Shown here: positions 15,239 to 25,368 of the stretch, one piece after another
Layout: each line of letters begins with the position of its first letter
Numbering within the stretch: position 1 is the stretch's first letter
NCBI RefSeq assembly: GCF_000373645.1
Contig: NZ_KB892005.1
Span: 124,774-188,773, forward strand
Direction of reading: 5' to 3'
DNA length: 64,000 bases
From: Streptomyces sp. ATexAB-D23
GTDB lineage: Bacteria > Actinomycetota > Actinomycetes > Streptomycetales > Streptomycetaceae
The notes under the pieces: generated by a model
What the model was told of the DNA's origin: nothing
The model's input: the letters and a program-made list of their open reading frames with translations, nothing else
The model's database searches: none
Translations under genes and position numbers: made by a program

Positions 15239-16918
15239 TCAGAAGCCGCGCGTCCGCTTGGCCGCGCGGCGGTTCGCGCCGCCGACCGCGCCCGGCACCC
15301 GCATGAACAGCCGGGAGATCTCGCTCCCCAGGTTCACCCCGATGGCGATGGCCAGGGCCGTCGCCACCGCGGTCGACAGCGAGGCCAGCCCCCGGTCCAG
15401 CTCGTTCTGCGCGACGCCCAGCAGCCCGAAGTACGTCGCCGAACCGGGCAGCAGCGGCCCGATCGCGGCCGTGATGAAGGGCAGCGACGAGGTGTAGCGG
15501 TAGCGCGAGAACAACTGCCCGAACAGCCCGACGAGCCCGGCGGCCGCAGCCGTCGCGGCCACCGCCGACAGATGGCCCGTCCGGGCCATCGCCCCGAAGA
15601 CGATCCACGCCACCGCGCCGTTCAGGGTCACCGCGAGCACCGTCGCCCGCTCCTGCTGGAGCAGGATCGCGAACGACAGGGTCAGCACCATCGACGCCAG
15701 GATCTGGATCACCGGCCGGTCGTGCGTGATGAACCGCGCCTCCGGGTCCAGCTCCGCACCCAGCTGAAGGCCCCCGTAGAGCGCCAGCAGCACCCCGGTG
15801 ACGATGGCGATGAAGAAGTACATGACTTCGAGCAGCCGCGCCGCCGCCGTGATGTAGTACCCGGTCAGCCCGTCCTGCACGCCCGCCACCAGCGCCCGCC
15901 CCGGCAGCAGGGCGAACAGCCCACCGGTGATCACCGCCGAAGGCCGTACGTCCGACCAGTGGGTCAGCGTCAGCGCCACCCCCATCGCGGCGGGCGGCAT
16001 CGCCGCCACCACGAACTGGTAGAACTCCGGCAGCCCGCGGCCCGCACACAGCCAGGCCAGCCGGTCGCCGAGCATCGCGCCGAGCGCCGCGATCACGAAC
16101 ACCAGCGGGCCACCGCCGACCAGCACGGACGCCGCACCGGCCAGCCCGCCCGCGGCCAGCGTGAGCACCCAGCCGGGATACGGGTGCCGGTTGCGGCGGA
16201 TCTCCGCGAGGCGCCGGTAGGCCTCTTCGAGGGAGACCTCGCCCTCGACCGTGGTGATGTCGTCGATGAGCCGGAAGACCGCCGCCAGCCGGGTGTAGTC
16301 GGTGCCCCGGCGGCGTACCGTACGGCTCGCCGTCACCGGGTCGTCCACCAGCGACGGCTGGTGCGAGATGGACAGCAGCGTGAACGTCACGGTCGGCTCG
16401 CAGCGGTCGAGGCCATAGCTGCGCGTCACCGCGAACATCGCCGCCTCGACGTCCTCGGCGCCCTCACCGCCCGCGAGCAGCAGCTCCCCGATACGCAGCG
16501 TCAGGTCGAGCACGCGCGGCACCGCGGGCCCCGCCTCGTCGTGCCGCTGGACCGGCTCCGGCGCCGGGCGCTCGGCGACCGGCATCCGCAGCATCGTGCG
16601 CATCCGGTCCTGCCAGGGCGCCTCCTTGGTCAGCCGCACCATCGGAATGCCGTGCGCCGGAGTGAACGCCGGCGGGGAGTCCCGCACGCTGTACGTGCTC
16701 GGCAGGGCGAACGCCGAACCGGTCGTCTCCGAACCGGAACCGGAGTCCGGGCCCTGGGGCTCGGGCGTCAGACCGGCCGGAAGCGCGAACTCCGACGTCG
16801 GGTGGTCCTCCTCCGACGGTGGCGCGGGACGGTCCGTCCCGGCGGGCACGGAGAAGGCACTGCGCGCCTCGTCGGACTGGGGCTTCTCGTCATCGGGCCC
16901 GCCCGGTTCCGCCACCAC
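15239..16918 (-). CDS. Threonine/serine exporter family protein (ThrE-like)
   Basis: Protein of about 559 residues with the fused ThrE architecture: a Pro/Ser/Glu-rich cytoplasmic N-terminus (about 1-110), a DUF1212 half (LDLTLRIGELLLAGGEGAEDVEAAM, then TFTLLSISH) and a C-terminal DUF3815-like half, together giving about 10 membrane segments. The C. glutamicum prototype exports threonine and serine using the proton gradient; substrate here is inferred. The GTG at 16918 is chosen because GAGGAG lies 9 bases upstream; the frame stays open to 17011 but the extra residues look unlike the family. It ends convergent with the DedA gene and lies downstream of the ppa terminator. Confidence 0.85.
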   Translation of the reverse strand: MVAEPGGPDDEKPQSDEARSAFSVPAGTDRPAPPSEEDHPTSEFALPAGLTPEPQGPDSGSGSETTGSAFALPSTYSVRDSPPAFTPAHGIPMVRLTKEAPWQDRMRTMLRMPVAERPAPEPVQRHDEAGPAVPRVLDLTLRIGELLLAGGEGAEDVEAAMFAVTRSYGLDRCEPTVTFTLLSISHQPSLVDDPVTASRTVRRRGTDYTRLAAVFRLIDDITTVEGEVSLEEAYRRLAEIRRNRHPYPGWVLTLAAGGLAGAASVLVGGGPLVFVIAALGAMLGDRLAWLCAGRGLPEFYQFVVAAMPPAAMGVALTLTHWSDVRPSAVITGGLFALLPGRALVAGVQDGLTGYYITAAARLLEVMYFFIAIVTGVLLALYGGLQLGAELDPEARFITHDRPVIQILASMVLTLSFAILLQQERATVLAVTLNGAVAWIVFGAMARTGHLSAVAATAAAAGLVGLFGQLFSRYRYTSSLPFITAAIGPLLPGSATYFGLLGVAQNELDRGLASLSTAVATALAIAIGVNLGSEISRLFMRVPGAVGGANRRAAKRTRGF

Positions 16919-16997
16919 TCGCCCTCGCTCCTCATCGGCTGCGCGTCCTCGGCTGCGCTCCTGCCCAGTATGGCCACGCCCATGGGAGCGCACACGA

Positions 16998-17033
16998 AAC
17001 GGGCGGCACACCCGTGAAGGTGTACCGCCCGTT
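16998..17033 (-). terminator. Hairpin terminator downstream of ppa
   Basis: A 15-bp stem with one mismatch (AACGGGCGG arms) and a short loop; in the minus direction it is followed by TTTCGTG. It separates ppa from the thrE-like gene. Confidence 0.75.
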
Positions 17034-17040
17034 CAGTGGT

Positions 17041-17096
17041 CCGTTTCCGCGAGCGGAACGTCAGTGCGCCGTTTCCGCGAGCGGGACGTCAGTGCG
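17041..17096. repeat. 28-bp tandem duplication over the ppa stop codon
   Basis: Units 17041-17068 and 17069-17096 match at 27 of 28 bases. The second unit contains the ppa stop codon (17089-17091), so the first is a duplicated gene end lying outside the gene. Each unit holds a TTCCGC-GA-GCGGAA hairpin. Confidence 0.85.
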
Positions 17097-17580
17097 CGCC
17101 GTGGGACTCAAGACGCTTGCGGGAGGCCTCGATCTCGGCCTCCGCCTCGGCACGGCCGACCCAGTCGGCGCCCTCGACGGACTTGCCCGGCTCCAGGTCC
17201 TTGTAGACCTCGAAGAAGTGCTGGATCTCCAGGCGGTCGAACTCCGACACGTGCTGGATGTCCTGCAGGTGCTCCACCCGGGGGTCGGACGCCGGGACGC
17301 ACAGCAGCTTGTCGTCGCCGCCGGCCTCGTCGGTCATCCGGAACATGCCGATCGCGCGGCACTTGATGAGGCAGCCCGGGAACGTCGGCTCCTCCAGGAT
17401 GACCAGCGCGTCCAGCGGGTCGCCGTCCTCGCCGAGGGTGTTCTCGACGAAGCCGTAGTCCGCCGGGTAGCTGGTCGAGGTGAAGAGCCGACGGTCCAGA
17501 CGAATCCGGCCGGTCTCGTGATCCACCTCGTACTTGTTGCGCGAACCCTTCGGGATCTCGATAACGACGTCGAACTCCAC
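17089..17580 (-). CDS. ppa: Inorganic pyrophosphatase (family I)
   Basis: Soluble enzyme of 163 residues hydrolysing pyrophosphate to phosphate and so driving nucleotide, DNA and peptide activation reactions. Family I features: [40 protein letters not shown] (catalytic DxDPxD), [20 protein letters not shown]. The GTG at 17580 is selected because GGAGG lies just upstream and it gives the [13 protein letters not shown]-terminus and the usual length; an upstream in-frame ATG (17604) would add eight residues and overlaps the SD. It is divergent from the dacB-like gene and ends at a duplicated sequence and hairpin. Confidence 0.96.
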   Translation of the reverse strand: MEFDVVIEIPKGSRNKYEVDHETGRIRLDRRLFTSTSYPADYGFVENTLGEDGDPLDALVILEEPTFPGCLIKCRAIGMFRMTDEAGGDDKLLCVPASDPRVEHLQDIQHVSEFDRLEIQHFFEVYKDLEPGKSVEGADWVGRAEAEAEIEASRKRLESHGAH

Positions 17581-17666
17581 GGGTGGCTCCTCCATGATCA
17601 ACACATACGACTGGTGGTTAAGTGTCCCTCACGCAGATGTGTGCTCGCGAAAGGGGCTGGTCAACG

Positions 17667-19148
17667 GTGGCCGAGCCGGTGGAAAGACCGTCGATCGACC
17701 CGTCCGGCGGGCCGGGCGGATCCCTCGCGGGCCGCCTGGGCGTGCGGGGCGGACTGAACAACTGGCAGTTCACGGCCGTCTCCGCCGTCGCCGGTCTGGC
17801 GCTCGCGGCCGGCGCGGTCCTCGCCGCCGGCCCCTGGGACTCGGGTCAGCGTAAGGCCGAGCAGGACTGGGCGGCCGCCCGCGCCCGTACAGGTGGCGCA
17901 CATCACGTGCCCGGCGACTCCTCGGGCCCCGCCCCCGCCCCCAGCGCCCCGGCCGTCCTCGCCGCCCTCGGCACCACCGTCCAGGACGCCCCGGCCGGCG
18001 CGGTGCCCGACCTGCGCGCCGTCCTGGACCCGCTGCTGGAGAACGACGCGCTCGGCGACCGGCGCGCCGCCGTCGTCATCGACACCGCCACCGGCAAGCG
18101 GCTGTACGGCAAGGGGGCCGACGCCCCCATGACACCCGCGTCCACCGTCAAGATCGCCACCACCGTCGCCGCCCTGAGCGCGCTCGGCCCCGACCACCGC
18201 ATCCCCACCACCGTCCGCGCCTCCGCCGACCTGCGCACCGTCACCCTCGTCGGCGGCGGCGACCCCACCCTCGACAAGGCCGCCCTGCGCACCCTGGCCG
18301 CCGGCACCGCCCGCGCCCTGAAGGCCGGCAAGGTCACCTCCGTACGGCTCCGCTACGACACCTCCCGCTACACGGGGCCCTCGCACCACCCGATCGGGCC
18401 CAACGAGAACATCGCTCCGATGAGCGCCCTGATGCTGAACGAGGGCCGCCAGGACGACTCCTCCAGCGGCCCCGCCCCGCGCAGCGAGGACCCGGCCGGG
18501 GACGCCGCCCGCACCTTCGCCGCGCTCCTGGACGACGCCGGGATCACCACCAAGGCCGACCCCGCCGCCGGCCGCGCCGCCAAGACCTCCCGTACGGTCG
18601 CCACGCATCTGTCCGCCCCGCTCTCCGGGCTGGTCGAACGGGCACTCACCAACAGCGACAACGACATCGCCGAGGCACTCGCCCGGCAGACCGCCGTCGC
18701 CGCCGGCGAACCCGCCGACTTCGACGGCGGCCGACGGGCCGTCACCGCCCAGCTCAAGAAGCTCCGGCTGCCCCTCACGGGCGTGAACGTCGCCGACGGC
18801 AGCGGGCTCAACCGCAAGGACAAGGTCACCGCCGCCCTGCTGGCCGGTCTCCTCGCCCGCGCGGCCGATCCCGGCCACCCCGAACTGCGCCCCGTCCTCA
18901 CCGGCCTCCCGGTGGCCGGATTCAGCGGCACGCTCAGCGGCCGTTACACCACGAAGGCCGGAGGCACCGGCTTCATCCGCGCCAAGACCGGCACCCTGAC
19001 CGGCGTCAACAGCCTCGCCGGCACGGTGGTCGACACCCGCGGCAGGCTCCTCGCCTTCGCCTTCCTGGCCTCCGGCACCACCGCCCCCTCCGAGGCCCAG
19101 GCCGCCCTCGACAAACTCGCCACCGCACTCGCCGCCGGCGAGCGATGA
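17667..19148 (+). CDS. dacB: D-alanyl-D-alanine carboxypeptidase/endopeptidase, PBP4 (DacB) family
   Basis: Class C penicillin-binding protein of about 493 residues acting outside the membrane, trimming peptidoglycan stem peptides and possibly cleaving cross-links. A cytoplasmic N-terminus is followed by one membrane anchor (about 36-55; QFTAVSAVAGLALAAGAVLA). The catalytic motifs are present: STVK (Ser at about 159), SDN at about 330-332 and KTG at about 440. The S13 fold insert lies between the first two. GTG at 17667 has GAAAGGGG 10 bases upstream; the start is not certain as the frame is open to 17622. It is divergent from ppa and followed by the DUF2342 gene. Confidence 0.88.
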   Translation: MAEPVERPSIDPSGGPGGSLAGRLGVRGGLNNWQFTAVSAVAGLALAAGAVLAAGPWDSGQRKAEQDWAAARARTGGAHHVPGDSSGPAPAPSAPAVLAALGTTVQDAPAGAVPDLRAVLDPLLENDALGDRRAAVVIDTATGKRLYGKGADAPMTPASTVKIATTVAALSALGPDHRIPTTVRASADLRTVTLVGGGDPTLDKAALRTLAAGTARALKAGKVTSVRLRYDTSRYTGPSHHPIGPNENIAPMSALMLNEGRQDDSSSGPAPRSEDPAGDAARTFAALLDDAGITTKADPAAGRAAKTSRTVATHLSAPLSGLVERALTNSDNDIAEALARQTAVAAGEPADFDGGRRAVTAQLKKLRLPLTGVNVADGSGLNRKDKVTAALLAGLLARAADPGHPELRPVLTGLPVAGFSGTLSGRYTTKAGGTGFIRAKTGTLTGVNSLAGTVVDTRGRLLAFAFLASGTTAPSEAQAALDKLATALAAGER

Positions 19149-19267
19149 CCCCGCCAACGCCTCACCGCGCCAAGGAGCGAGCGGCGCATGGGGGGTACGC
19201 GCCCAGCCCTGTGACGCCGCCCCCCATTTGCCGCTCGCCCAAGGGCCCGAGCACGTACGGTTGACGC

Positions 19268-20404
19268 ATGACGAGCATCGGTGGTGCAGGGATGGTCGAC
19301 TGGAACCTCGCGGTCGCGACCGCGACCCGGCTTGTGCGGCCGGGCCCCGAGATCAGCCGTGAGGAGGCCCGCGAAGTCGTCGCGGAGCTGCGCAGGCACG
19401 CGAAGGCCGCGGAGGAGCACGTCCGTTCCTTCACCCGGATGATCCCCGAAGGGACCGAACCGGAGGACACCCCCGTCCTGGTCGTCGACCGCACGGGCTG
19501 GATCAAGGCGAACGTCGCGGGCTTCCGCGAACTGCTGCGCCCCCTCCTGGAGAAGATGGAGGAGCGGCGCGGCGGCGGCGGCGCGGGCGGTGCCGTGCTC
19601 GGCGCGGTCGGCTCCAAGGTGACCGGCGTCGAGGTCGGGATGCTGCTGTCCTTCCTGGCCTCGCGCGTCCTCGGGCAGTACGAGACCTTCGCCCCCGCCA
19701 CCCGCGAACTGCCCGCGTCCGCCGACGGCGGCGGCCGGCTCCTGCTGGTGGCGCCGAACATCGTGCACGTCGAGCGCGAGCTCGATGTCGACCCGCACGA
19801 CTTCCGCCTCTGGGTCGCCCTCCACGAGGAGACCCACCGCACCCAGTTCACCGCGGTGCCCTGGCTCCGCGACCACCTCCAGGGCGAGATCCAGTCCTTC
19901 CTGGACGAGACCGACGTCGACCCGATGACCTTCCTGGAACGGCTGCGCGAGGCCGCCCAGTCACTCGCCGGAGGGAGCCCCGAGGGTGAGGAGGGCGAGG
20001 ACGGCGGCCGCAGTCTGGTCGAGCTCGTCCAGACCCCCGCCCAGCGCGAGATCCTCGGCCGCCTCACCGCCGTGATGTCCCTGCTGGAGGGGCACGCCGA
20101 CTACGTGATGGACGGCGTCGGCCCCGAGGTGGTGTCCTCCGTCGGCGAGATCCGCGAGAAGTTCCAGCAGCGCAGGGCCCGCGGCGCGAGCCGGCTGGAC
20201 CAGGCGCTGCGCAAGCTGCTGGGGCTCGACGCCAAGCTGCGCCAGTACCGGGACGGCGAGCGGTTCGTGCGCGCCGTGGTCGACAAGGTCGGCATGGACG
20301 GCTTCAACCGCGTGTGGACCTCTCCCAACACCCTCCCGACCAAGGCCGAGATCGCCGCGCCCGAGGACTGGATCGCGCGGGTGCACCGTAAGGCAGAGTC
20401 GTGA
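19268..20404 (+). CDS. Zinc-dependent metalloprotease-like protein (DUF2342)
   Basis: Protein of 378 residues from the actinobacterial DUF2342 family, annotated in databases as zinc-dependent metalloprotease or F420-biosynthesis-associated protein. An HExxH motif is present (ALHEETHRTQF, His at about 186 and 190), with a downstream helix LLEGHADYVMDGVG supplying a likely third ligand. Neither substrate nor activity is established to my knowledge. No export signal, so cytoplasmic. ATG at 19268; TACGGT ends 6 bases upstream, suggesting leaderless translation. It is followed by tilS after about 200 bases and in many actinomycetes sits between dacB and tilS. Confidence 0.85.
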   Translation: MTSIGGAGMVDWNLAVATATRLVRPGPEISREEAREVVAELRRHAKAAEEHVRSFTRMIPEGTEPEDTPVLVVDRTGWIKANVAGFRELLRPLLEKMEERRGGGGAGGAVLGAVGSKVTGVEVGMLLSFLASRVLGQYETFAPATRELPASADGGGRLLLVAPNIVHVERELDVDPHDFRLWVALHEETHRTQFTAVPWLRDHLQGEIQSFLDETDVDPMTFLERLREAAQSLAGGSPEGEEGEDGGRSLVELVQTPAQREILGRLTAVMSLLEGHADYVMDGVGPEVVSSVGEIREKFQQRRARGASRLDQALRKLLGLDAKLRQYRDGERFVRAVVDKVGMDGFNRVWTSPNTLPTKAEIAAPEDWIARVHRKAES

Positions 20405-20605
20405 GCCAGGCCCGTGCGCGGGCCCGGGACCCGAAGGCAACGCGCCGGTAATCACCCATCCGAGGGACCGTGGGGGCATGGGAAGGCGTGCAATGCTCGA
20501 TGAACGGCATTGCTCTGTCACCATCGACGCACTCTGAGTGACGGCACTCCTTCCCGTCCGGCACTCCGAGCCATCCCCCGAAGAACTTCACGAAGGGCAC
20601 CGGAC

Positions 20606-21688
20606 ATGGGTCCCCATCCTGCGGTCGCGGCGATACGCCTGGCGGTCCGCCGCGTACTCCACGACGTCATCGCCGAACACGCCGAACAGACCGAACGCGC
20701 CGGGCACGCCCCGCACCCCGAGCTCGCACAGGCCGGAGCGGGCAGCCGCCGCACCGCCCTCCCCGAACGACCCGATACCCCTCTGGTGCTCGTGGCATGC
20801 TCCGGAGGCGCCGATTCCATGGCGCTCGCCTCCGCCCTCGCCTTCGAGGCCCGCAAACTCCCCGTCCGGGCCGGCGGTGTCACCGTCGACCACGGCCTCC
20901 AGGACGGCTCCGACATCCGCGCCACCGAGGTCGCCGCCCGGCTCGCCGCCATGGACCTCGGCCCCGCCGAAGCCGTCGCCGTCCGCGTCGGCCGCGAGGG
21001 AGGACCCGAGGCCGCCGCCCGCGACGCCCGCTACGCCGCCCTCGACGCCGCCGCCGAACGCCACGGCGCCGCCGCCGTCCTGCTCGGCCACACCCGCGAC
21101 GACCAGGCCGAGACCGTCCTGCTGGGCCTCGCCCGCGGCTCCGGCATCCGCTCCCTGTCCGGCATGGCAGCCGCCTCGGGCCCGGCCGGCCGCTACCGCC
21201 GCCCCTTCCTCCACCTCGACCGCCAGACCGCCCGCACCGCGTGTCTGGCCCAGTCCCTGCCCGTCTGGGACGACCCGCACAACGTCGACCCCGCCTACAC
21301 CCGTTCCCGGCTGCGCCACGAGGGACTGCCCGCCCTGGAGAAGGCCCTCGGCAAGGGCGTCGTCGAAGCACTCGCCCGTACGGCGCAGCTCTCCCGCGAC
21401 GACGCCGACGCCCTGGACACCTGGGCCGCCGCCGCCGACCGTGACGTACGCGACGACGCGGGCCGTCTGGAGTGCGCCAAGCTGTACGCGCTGCCCCCCG
21501 CCGTCCGCCGCCGGGTGCTGCGCCGGGCCGCCATAGAGGCGGGTTCACCGGCCGGTTCGCTGTTCGCCCGGCACATCGAGGAAATCGACCGCCTCGTCAC
21601 CGGCTGGCGCGGCCAGCAGGCCATCAACCTCCCCGGCCGCGTCGAAGCCCTGCGCCAGGGTGGCAGACTGGTCATCCGGCAGAGCTGA
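20606..21688 (+). CDS. tilS: tRNA(Ile)-lysidine synthase
   Basis: Protein of 360 residues that modifies C34 of the CAU-anticodon tRNA-Ile to lysidine, allowing it to read AUA. The PP-loop ATP motif is SGGADS at about 66-71 ([16 protein letters not shown]), followed by [28 protein letters not shown] and [20 protein letters not shown], all characteristic of TilS. The C-terminal part is shorter than the E. coli enzyme, as usual in actinobacteria. ATG at 20606 ([16 protein letters not shown]) follows a GAAGGGC SD; the frame is open further upstream. It lies directly before hpt and ftsH, a conserved bacterial gene order. Confidence 0.93.
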   Translation: MGPHPAVAAIRLAVRRVLHDVIAEHAEQTERAGHAPHPELAQAGAGSRRTALPERPDTPLVLVACSGGADSMALASALAFEARKLPVRAGGVTVDHGLQDGSDIRATEVAARLAAMDLGPAEAVAVRVGREGGPEAAARDARYAALDAAAERHGAAAVLLGHTRDDQAETVLLGLARGSGIRSLSGMAAASGPAGRYRRPFLHLDRQTARTACLAQSLPVWDDPHNVDPAYTRSRLRHEGLPALEKALGKGVVEALARTAQLSRDDADALDTWAAAADRDVRDDAGRLECAKLYALPPAVRRRVLRRAAIEAGSPAGSLFARHIEEIDRLVTGWRGQQAINLPGRVEALRQGGRLVIRQS

Positions 21689-21772
21689 GCACAAGCGGCT
21701 GACATGCAGGGCGATCGCCGCGCAAGGCCCGGGACTCCATCCCGGACCCGGCAGGCACAGAAAGAGACGCGG

Positions 21773-22327
21773 GTGAACGAGAAGGACATGGGCACCGACC
21801 TCCAGTCGGTGCTCCTCACCAAGGAAGAGATCGACGCGAAGCTCACCGAGCTCGCCGCGAAGATCGACGCGGAGTACGCCGGCAGGGACCTGCTCCTCGT
21901 CGGAGTCCTCAAGGGCGCGGTCATGGTCATGGCGGACCTGGCGCGCGCGCTGTCCACCCCCGTCACGATGGACTGGATGGCCGTCTCCTCGTACGGCGCG
22001 GGCACCCAGTCCTCGGGTGTCGTCCGGATCCTCAAGGACCTGGACACCGACATCAAGGGCAAGCACGTCCTGATCGTCGAGGACATCATCGACTCGGGCC
22101 TGACCCTGTCCTGGCTGATGTCGAACCTCGGCTCGCGCGAGCCGGCGTCGCTGGAGATCTGCACCCTGCTGCGCAAGCCGGACGCGGCGAAGGTCGCGCT
22201 CGACTGCAAGTGGGTCGGCTTCGACATCCCCAACGAGTTCGTCGTCGGTTACGGGCTGGACTACGCGGAGAAGTACCGCAACCTCCCCTTCGTCGGAACG
22301 CTCGCTCCGCACGTCTACGGAGGCTGA
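21773..22327 (+). CDS. hpt: Hypoxanthine phosphoribosyltransferase
   Basis: Cytoplasmic purine salvage enzyme of 184 residues converting hypoxanthine or guanine plus PRPP to IMP or GMP. The PRPP-binding loop is [14 protein letters not shown], the flexible-loop region contains [11 protein letters not shown], and the base-binding end is [23 protein letters not shown] at 21773 gives [14 protein letters not shown]; the SD is weak (AAAGAGA), and an in-frame ATG five codons later is possible. It is part of the conserved tilS-hpt-ftsH run. Confidence 0.96.
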   Translation: MNEKDMGTDLQSVLLTKEEIDAKLTELAAKIDAEYAGRDLLLVGVLKGAVMVMADLARALSTPVTMDWMAVSSYGAGTQSSGVVRILKDLDTDIKGKHVLIVEDIIDSGLTLSWLMSNLGSREPASLEICTLLRKPDAAKVALDCKWVGFDIPNEFVVGYGLDYAEKYRNLPFVGTLAPHVYGG

Positions 22328-22521
22328 GGGCCCGCGGCCCCGCTGCCGCGGTCTCCGGGAACCCTCACCGGCCTCCCGCCGTTGAGCCTTCGAAGGCGGG
22401 TTCGCCGGACGTCCGAGGCGGACGCCGGTGCCAATGCTGGGGTACCGTCCGAGGAACAGTCTTTACTCACAGCAGCATTTACCTACGGGCAGGAGGGACG
22501 GGGCGACTTCGCTCCGTATGG

Positions 22522-24546
22522 ATGGACGTGAAGCGATACTTCCGTGGGCCGGTCATGTGGATCGTGCTGGCCGTCCTCGCCGTGGTCGTGTTGATGAATG
22601 TCGTCGGCTCGGGCGGCGGCTACAAGACGGTGGACACCGGCCAGGTGATCCAGGCGATCAGCAAGAACCAGGTGGAGCAGGCCAAGCTGACCACCGGTGA
22701 CGATCAAATCCTCAAGATTGAGCTGAAGGACGGCCAGAAGCTGGCCGACGAGTCCGGCAGCAAGTTCCAGGCGAGCTACATCGGCAATCAGGGCGTCCAG
22801 CTCGCCGACATGCTGCAGAAGAAGTTCGAGAGCGGTGACATCGAGAAGGGTTACACCGTCTCGCCGTCGAAGCAGTCCCCGTTCCTCTCGATCCTCTTCT
22901 CGCTGCTGCCGTTCGTCCTCATCGTGGTCGTCTTCCTGTTCCTGATGAATCAGATGCAGGGTGGCGGCTCCAAGGTCATGCAGTTCGGCAAGTCCAAGGC
23001 CAAGCTGATCACCAAGGACACCCCGAAGACGACGTTCGCCGACGTGGCGGGCTCGGACGAGGCGGTCGAGGAGCTCCACGAGATCAAGGAGTTCCTCCAG
23101 GAGCCGGCGAAGTTCCAGGCCGTCGGCGCCAAGATCCCCAAGGGTGTGCTGCTGTACGGGCCCCCCGGTACGGGCAAGACGCTGCTCGCGCGCGCCGTCG
23201 CAGGTGAGGCGGGCGTCCCGTTCTACTCGATCTCCGGTTCCGACTTCGTCGAGATGTTCGTCGGTGTCGGTGCCTCCCGGGTCCGTGACCTCTTCGAGCA
23301 GGCCAAGGCGAACGCCCCGGCGATCGTCTTCGTCGACGAGATCGACGCCGTCGGACGCCACCGAGGCGCCGGCATGGGCGGCGGCCACGACGAGCGCGAG
23401 CAGACGCTGAACCAGCTGCTCGTGGAGATGGACGGCTTCGACGTGAAGGGCGGCGTCATCCTGATCGCCGCCACGAACCGGCCGGACATCCTCGACCCGG
23501 CGCTGCTGCGTCCGGGCCGCTTCGACCGGCAGATCGCCGTCGACCGCCCGGACATGCAGGGCCGTCTGGAGATCCTCAAGGTCCACCAGAAGGGCAAGCC
23601 GGTCGCCCCGGACGTCGACCTCGGCGCCGTCGCCCGCCGCACCCCCGGCTTCACCGGTGCCGACCTGTCGAACGTGCTGAACGAAGCGGCGCTCCTCACG
23701 GCGCGCAGCAACAAGAAGCTCATCGACAACGAGATGCTCGACGAGGCCATCGACCGCGTCGTGGCGGGCCCGCAGAAGCGGACCCGGATCATGTCCGAGA
23801 AGGAGAAGAAGATCACCGCGTACCACGAGGGCGGACACGCCCTGGTCGCGGCGGCCTCCCCCCAGTCGGACCCGGTCCACAAGATCACGATCCTCTCCCG
23901 CGGCCGCGCCCTCGGTTACACGATGGTGCTCCCGGAGGAGGACAAGTACTCCACGACGCGCAACGAGATGCTCGACCAGCTGGCGTACATGCTGGGCGGG
24001 CGCGCGGCCGAGGAGCTGGTCTTCCACGACCCGACCACCGGCGCCGCGAACGACATCGAGAAGGCCACGGCAACGGCCCGCGCGATGGTCACGCAGTACG
24101 GCATGACGGAGCGGCTCGGCGCGATCAAGTTCGGCGGCGACAACACCGAACCCTTCGTGGGCCGCGAGATGGGCCACCAGCGCGACTACTCGGAAGAGGT
24201 CGCCGCGCTGGTCGACGAAGAGGTCAAGAAGCTCATCGAGACCGCGCACAACGACGCGTGGGAGATCCTCGTCGAGAACCGCGACGTGCTGGACGCCCTG
24301 GTCCTCCAGCTCCTGGAGAAGGAGACCCTGGGCAAGGCGGAGATCGCCGAGATCTTCGCTCCGATCGTCAAGCGCCCGGCCCGCCCCGCGTGGACCGGTT
24401 CCTCCCGGCGTACGCCGTCCACCCGCCCGCCCGTGCTCTCCCCGAAGGAGCTCGCCCTGACCAATGGCGCGAGCACGGCGAACGGCTCGGTCACGGACAC
24501 CGTTCCGGCCGTCGAGTCGGTCCCCGAGGAGCGGCCCGAGAGCTAG
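22522..24546 (+). CDS. ftsH: ATP-dependent zinc metalloprotease FtsH
   Basis: Membrane-anchored AAA+ protease of 674 residues degrading damaged membrane proteins and short-lived regulators. Two N-terminal membrane helices (about 12-28 and 115-138) flank an extracytoplasmic domain. Walker A GPPGTGKT is at 213-220, Walker [12 protein letters not shown] and the SRH region follow, and the protease zinc site HEGGH is at 435-439. The C-terminal ~50 residues are low-complexity. ATG at 22522 ([16 protein letters not shown]) has no clear SD. A strong terminator follows at 24601. The 194 bases after hpt probably hold its own promoter, which I could not resolve. Confidence 0.97.
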   Translation: MDVKRYFRGPVMWIVLAVLAVVVLMNVVGSGGGYKTVDTGQVIQAISKNQVEQAKLTTGDDQILKIELKDGQKLADESGSKFQASYIGNQGVQLADMLQKKFESGDIEKGYTVSPSKQSPFLSILFSLLPFVLIVVVFLFLMNQMQGGGSKVMQFGKSKAKLITKDTPKTTFADVAGSDEAVEELHEIKEFLQEPAKFQAVGAKIPKGVLLYGPPGTGKTLLARAVAGEAGVPFYSISGSDFVEMFVGVGASRVRDLFEQAKANAPAIVFVDEIDAVGRHRGAGMGGGHDEREQTLNQLLVEMDGFDVKGGVILIAATNRPDILDPALLRPGRFDRQIAVDRPDMQGRLEILKVHQKGKPVAPDVDLGAVARRTPGFTGADLSNVLNEAALLTARSNKKLIDNEMLDEAIDRVVAGPQKRTRIMSEKEKKITAYHEGGHALVAAASPQSDPVHKITILSRGRALGYTMVLPEEDKYSTTRNEMLDQLAYMLGGRAAEELVFHDPTTGAANDIEKATATARAMVTQYGMTERLGAIKFGGDNTEPFVGREMGHQRDYSEEVAALVDEEVKKLIETAHNDAWEILVENRDVLDALVLQLLEKETLGKAEIAEIFAPIVKRPARPAWTGSSRRTPSTRPPVLSPKELALTNGASTANGSVTDTVPAVESVPEERPES

Positions 24547-24600
24547 TCACCGACCCGGTGTGTCCCCTGTCACGGGGCTCCCACCGGGCCCGGAATGGAT

Positions 24601-24642
24601 GCCGCGCCCCCCAGGTTCTAGCCTGTTGGGGGCGCGGCTTTT
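24601..24642 (+). terminator. Rho-independent terminator after ftsH
   Basis: GCCGCGCCCCC pairs with GGGGGCGCGGC; an inner CAGG/CCTG stem extends it, and TTTT follows at 24639-24642. One of the clearest intrinsic terminators in the window. Confidence 0.88.
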
Positions 24643-24695
24643 CCGTACACCTGCGCGAATGCCCCCGCGGTGACAGTTCAAGGAACGAGGCACAC

Positions 24696-25301
24696 ATGAC
24701 CGACCCGGTGACGCTGGACGGCCAGGGACCGATCGGCGAGTTCGACGAGAAGCGTGCCGAGGCCGCTGTCCGGGAGCTGCTGCTGGCCGTGGGCGAGGAC
24801 CCGGACCGCGAGGGCCTGAAGGAGACGCCGGGGCGGGTGGCGCGGGCGTACAAGGAGATCCTCGGCGGTCTGTACCAGGAGCCCGAGGACGTCCTGACGA
24901 CGACATTCGACCTCGGGCACGACGAGATGGTCCTCGTGAAGGGCATCGAAATCGTGAGCCTCTGCGAGCACCACCTGCTTCCGTTCCACGGCGTAGCACA
25001 CGTCGGGTACATCCCTGCGGAGAGCGGCAAGATCACGGGACTGTCCAAGCTGGCGCGCCTGGTCGAGGTCTTCGCCCGGCGACCGCAGGTGCAGGAGCGG
25101 CTGACCACGCAGGTCGCGGATTCGCTGATGCGGATCCTGGAGGCGCGCGGTGCGATCGTCGTTGTGGAGGCGGAGCACATGTGCATGTCCGTTCGCGGCA
25201 TCCGGAAGCCGGGTGCCAAGACGACGACGTCAGCGGTGCGCGGACAGCTGCGTGACGCATCCACTCGGGCCGAGGCGATGAGTCTGATACTGGCGCGATA
25301 G
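24696..25301 (+). CDS. folE: GTP cyclohydrolase I
   Basis: Protein of 201 residues catalysing the first step of folate (and pterin) synthesis, GTP to 7,8-dihydroneopterin triphosphate; a toroidal decamer in the cytoplasm. Zinc ligands Cys and His are in [12 protein letters not shown] (Cys at about 90) and the third ligand in [39 protein letters not shown] and [15 protein letters not shown] are characteristic. ATG at 24696 follows AAGGAACGAGG. It has its own promoter region after the ftsH terminator, and the remaining folate genes (folP, folB, folK) lie on the opposite strand 1.2-3.5 kb away. Confidence 0.97.
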   Translation: MTDPVTLDGQGPIGEFDEKRAEAAVRELLLAVGEDPDREGLKETPGRVARAYKEILGGLYQEPEDVLTTTFDLGHDEMVLVKGIEIVSLCEHHLLPFHGVAHVGYIPAESGKITGLSKLARLVEVFARRPQVQERLTTQVADSLMRILEARGAIVVVEAEHMCMSVRGIRKPGAKTTTSAVRGQLRDASTRAEAMSLILAR

Positions 25302-25323
25302 CCGGATTGTCAGTGCTGCGACG

Positions 25324-25365
25324 CAACCTCCCGAATCAGGCATGGCATGTGATTTCGGGAGGTTG
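25324..25365 (+). promoter_or_regulatory. 12-bp-stem RNA hairpin covering the SD of the Hint-like gene
   Basis: CAACCTCCCGAA (25324-25335) and TTCGGGAGGTTG (25354-25365) are perfectly complementary with an 18-base loop. The right arm contains GGGAGG, the SD of the gene starting at 25369. The hairpin would hide the ribosome binding site. Confidence 0.75.
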
Positions 25366-25368
25366 GTC

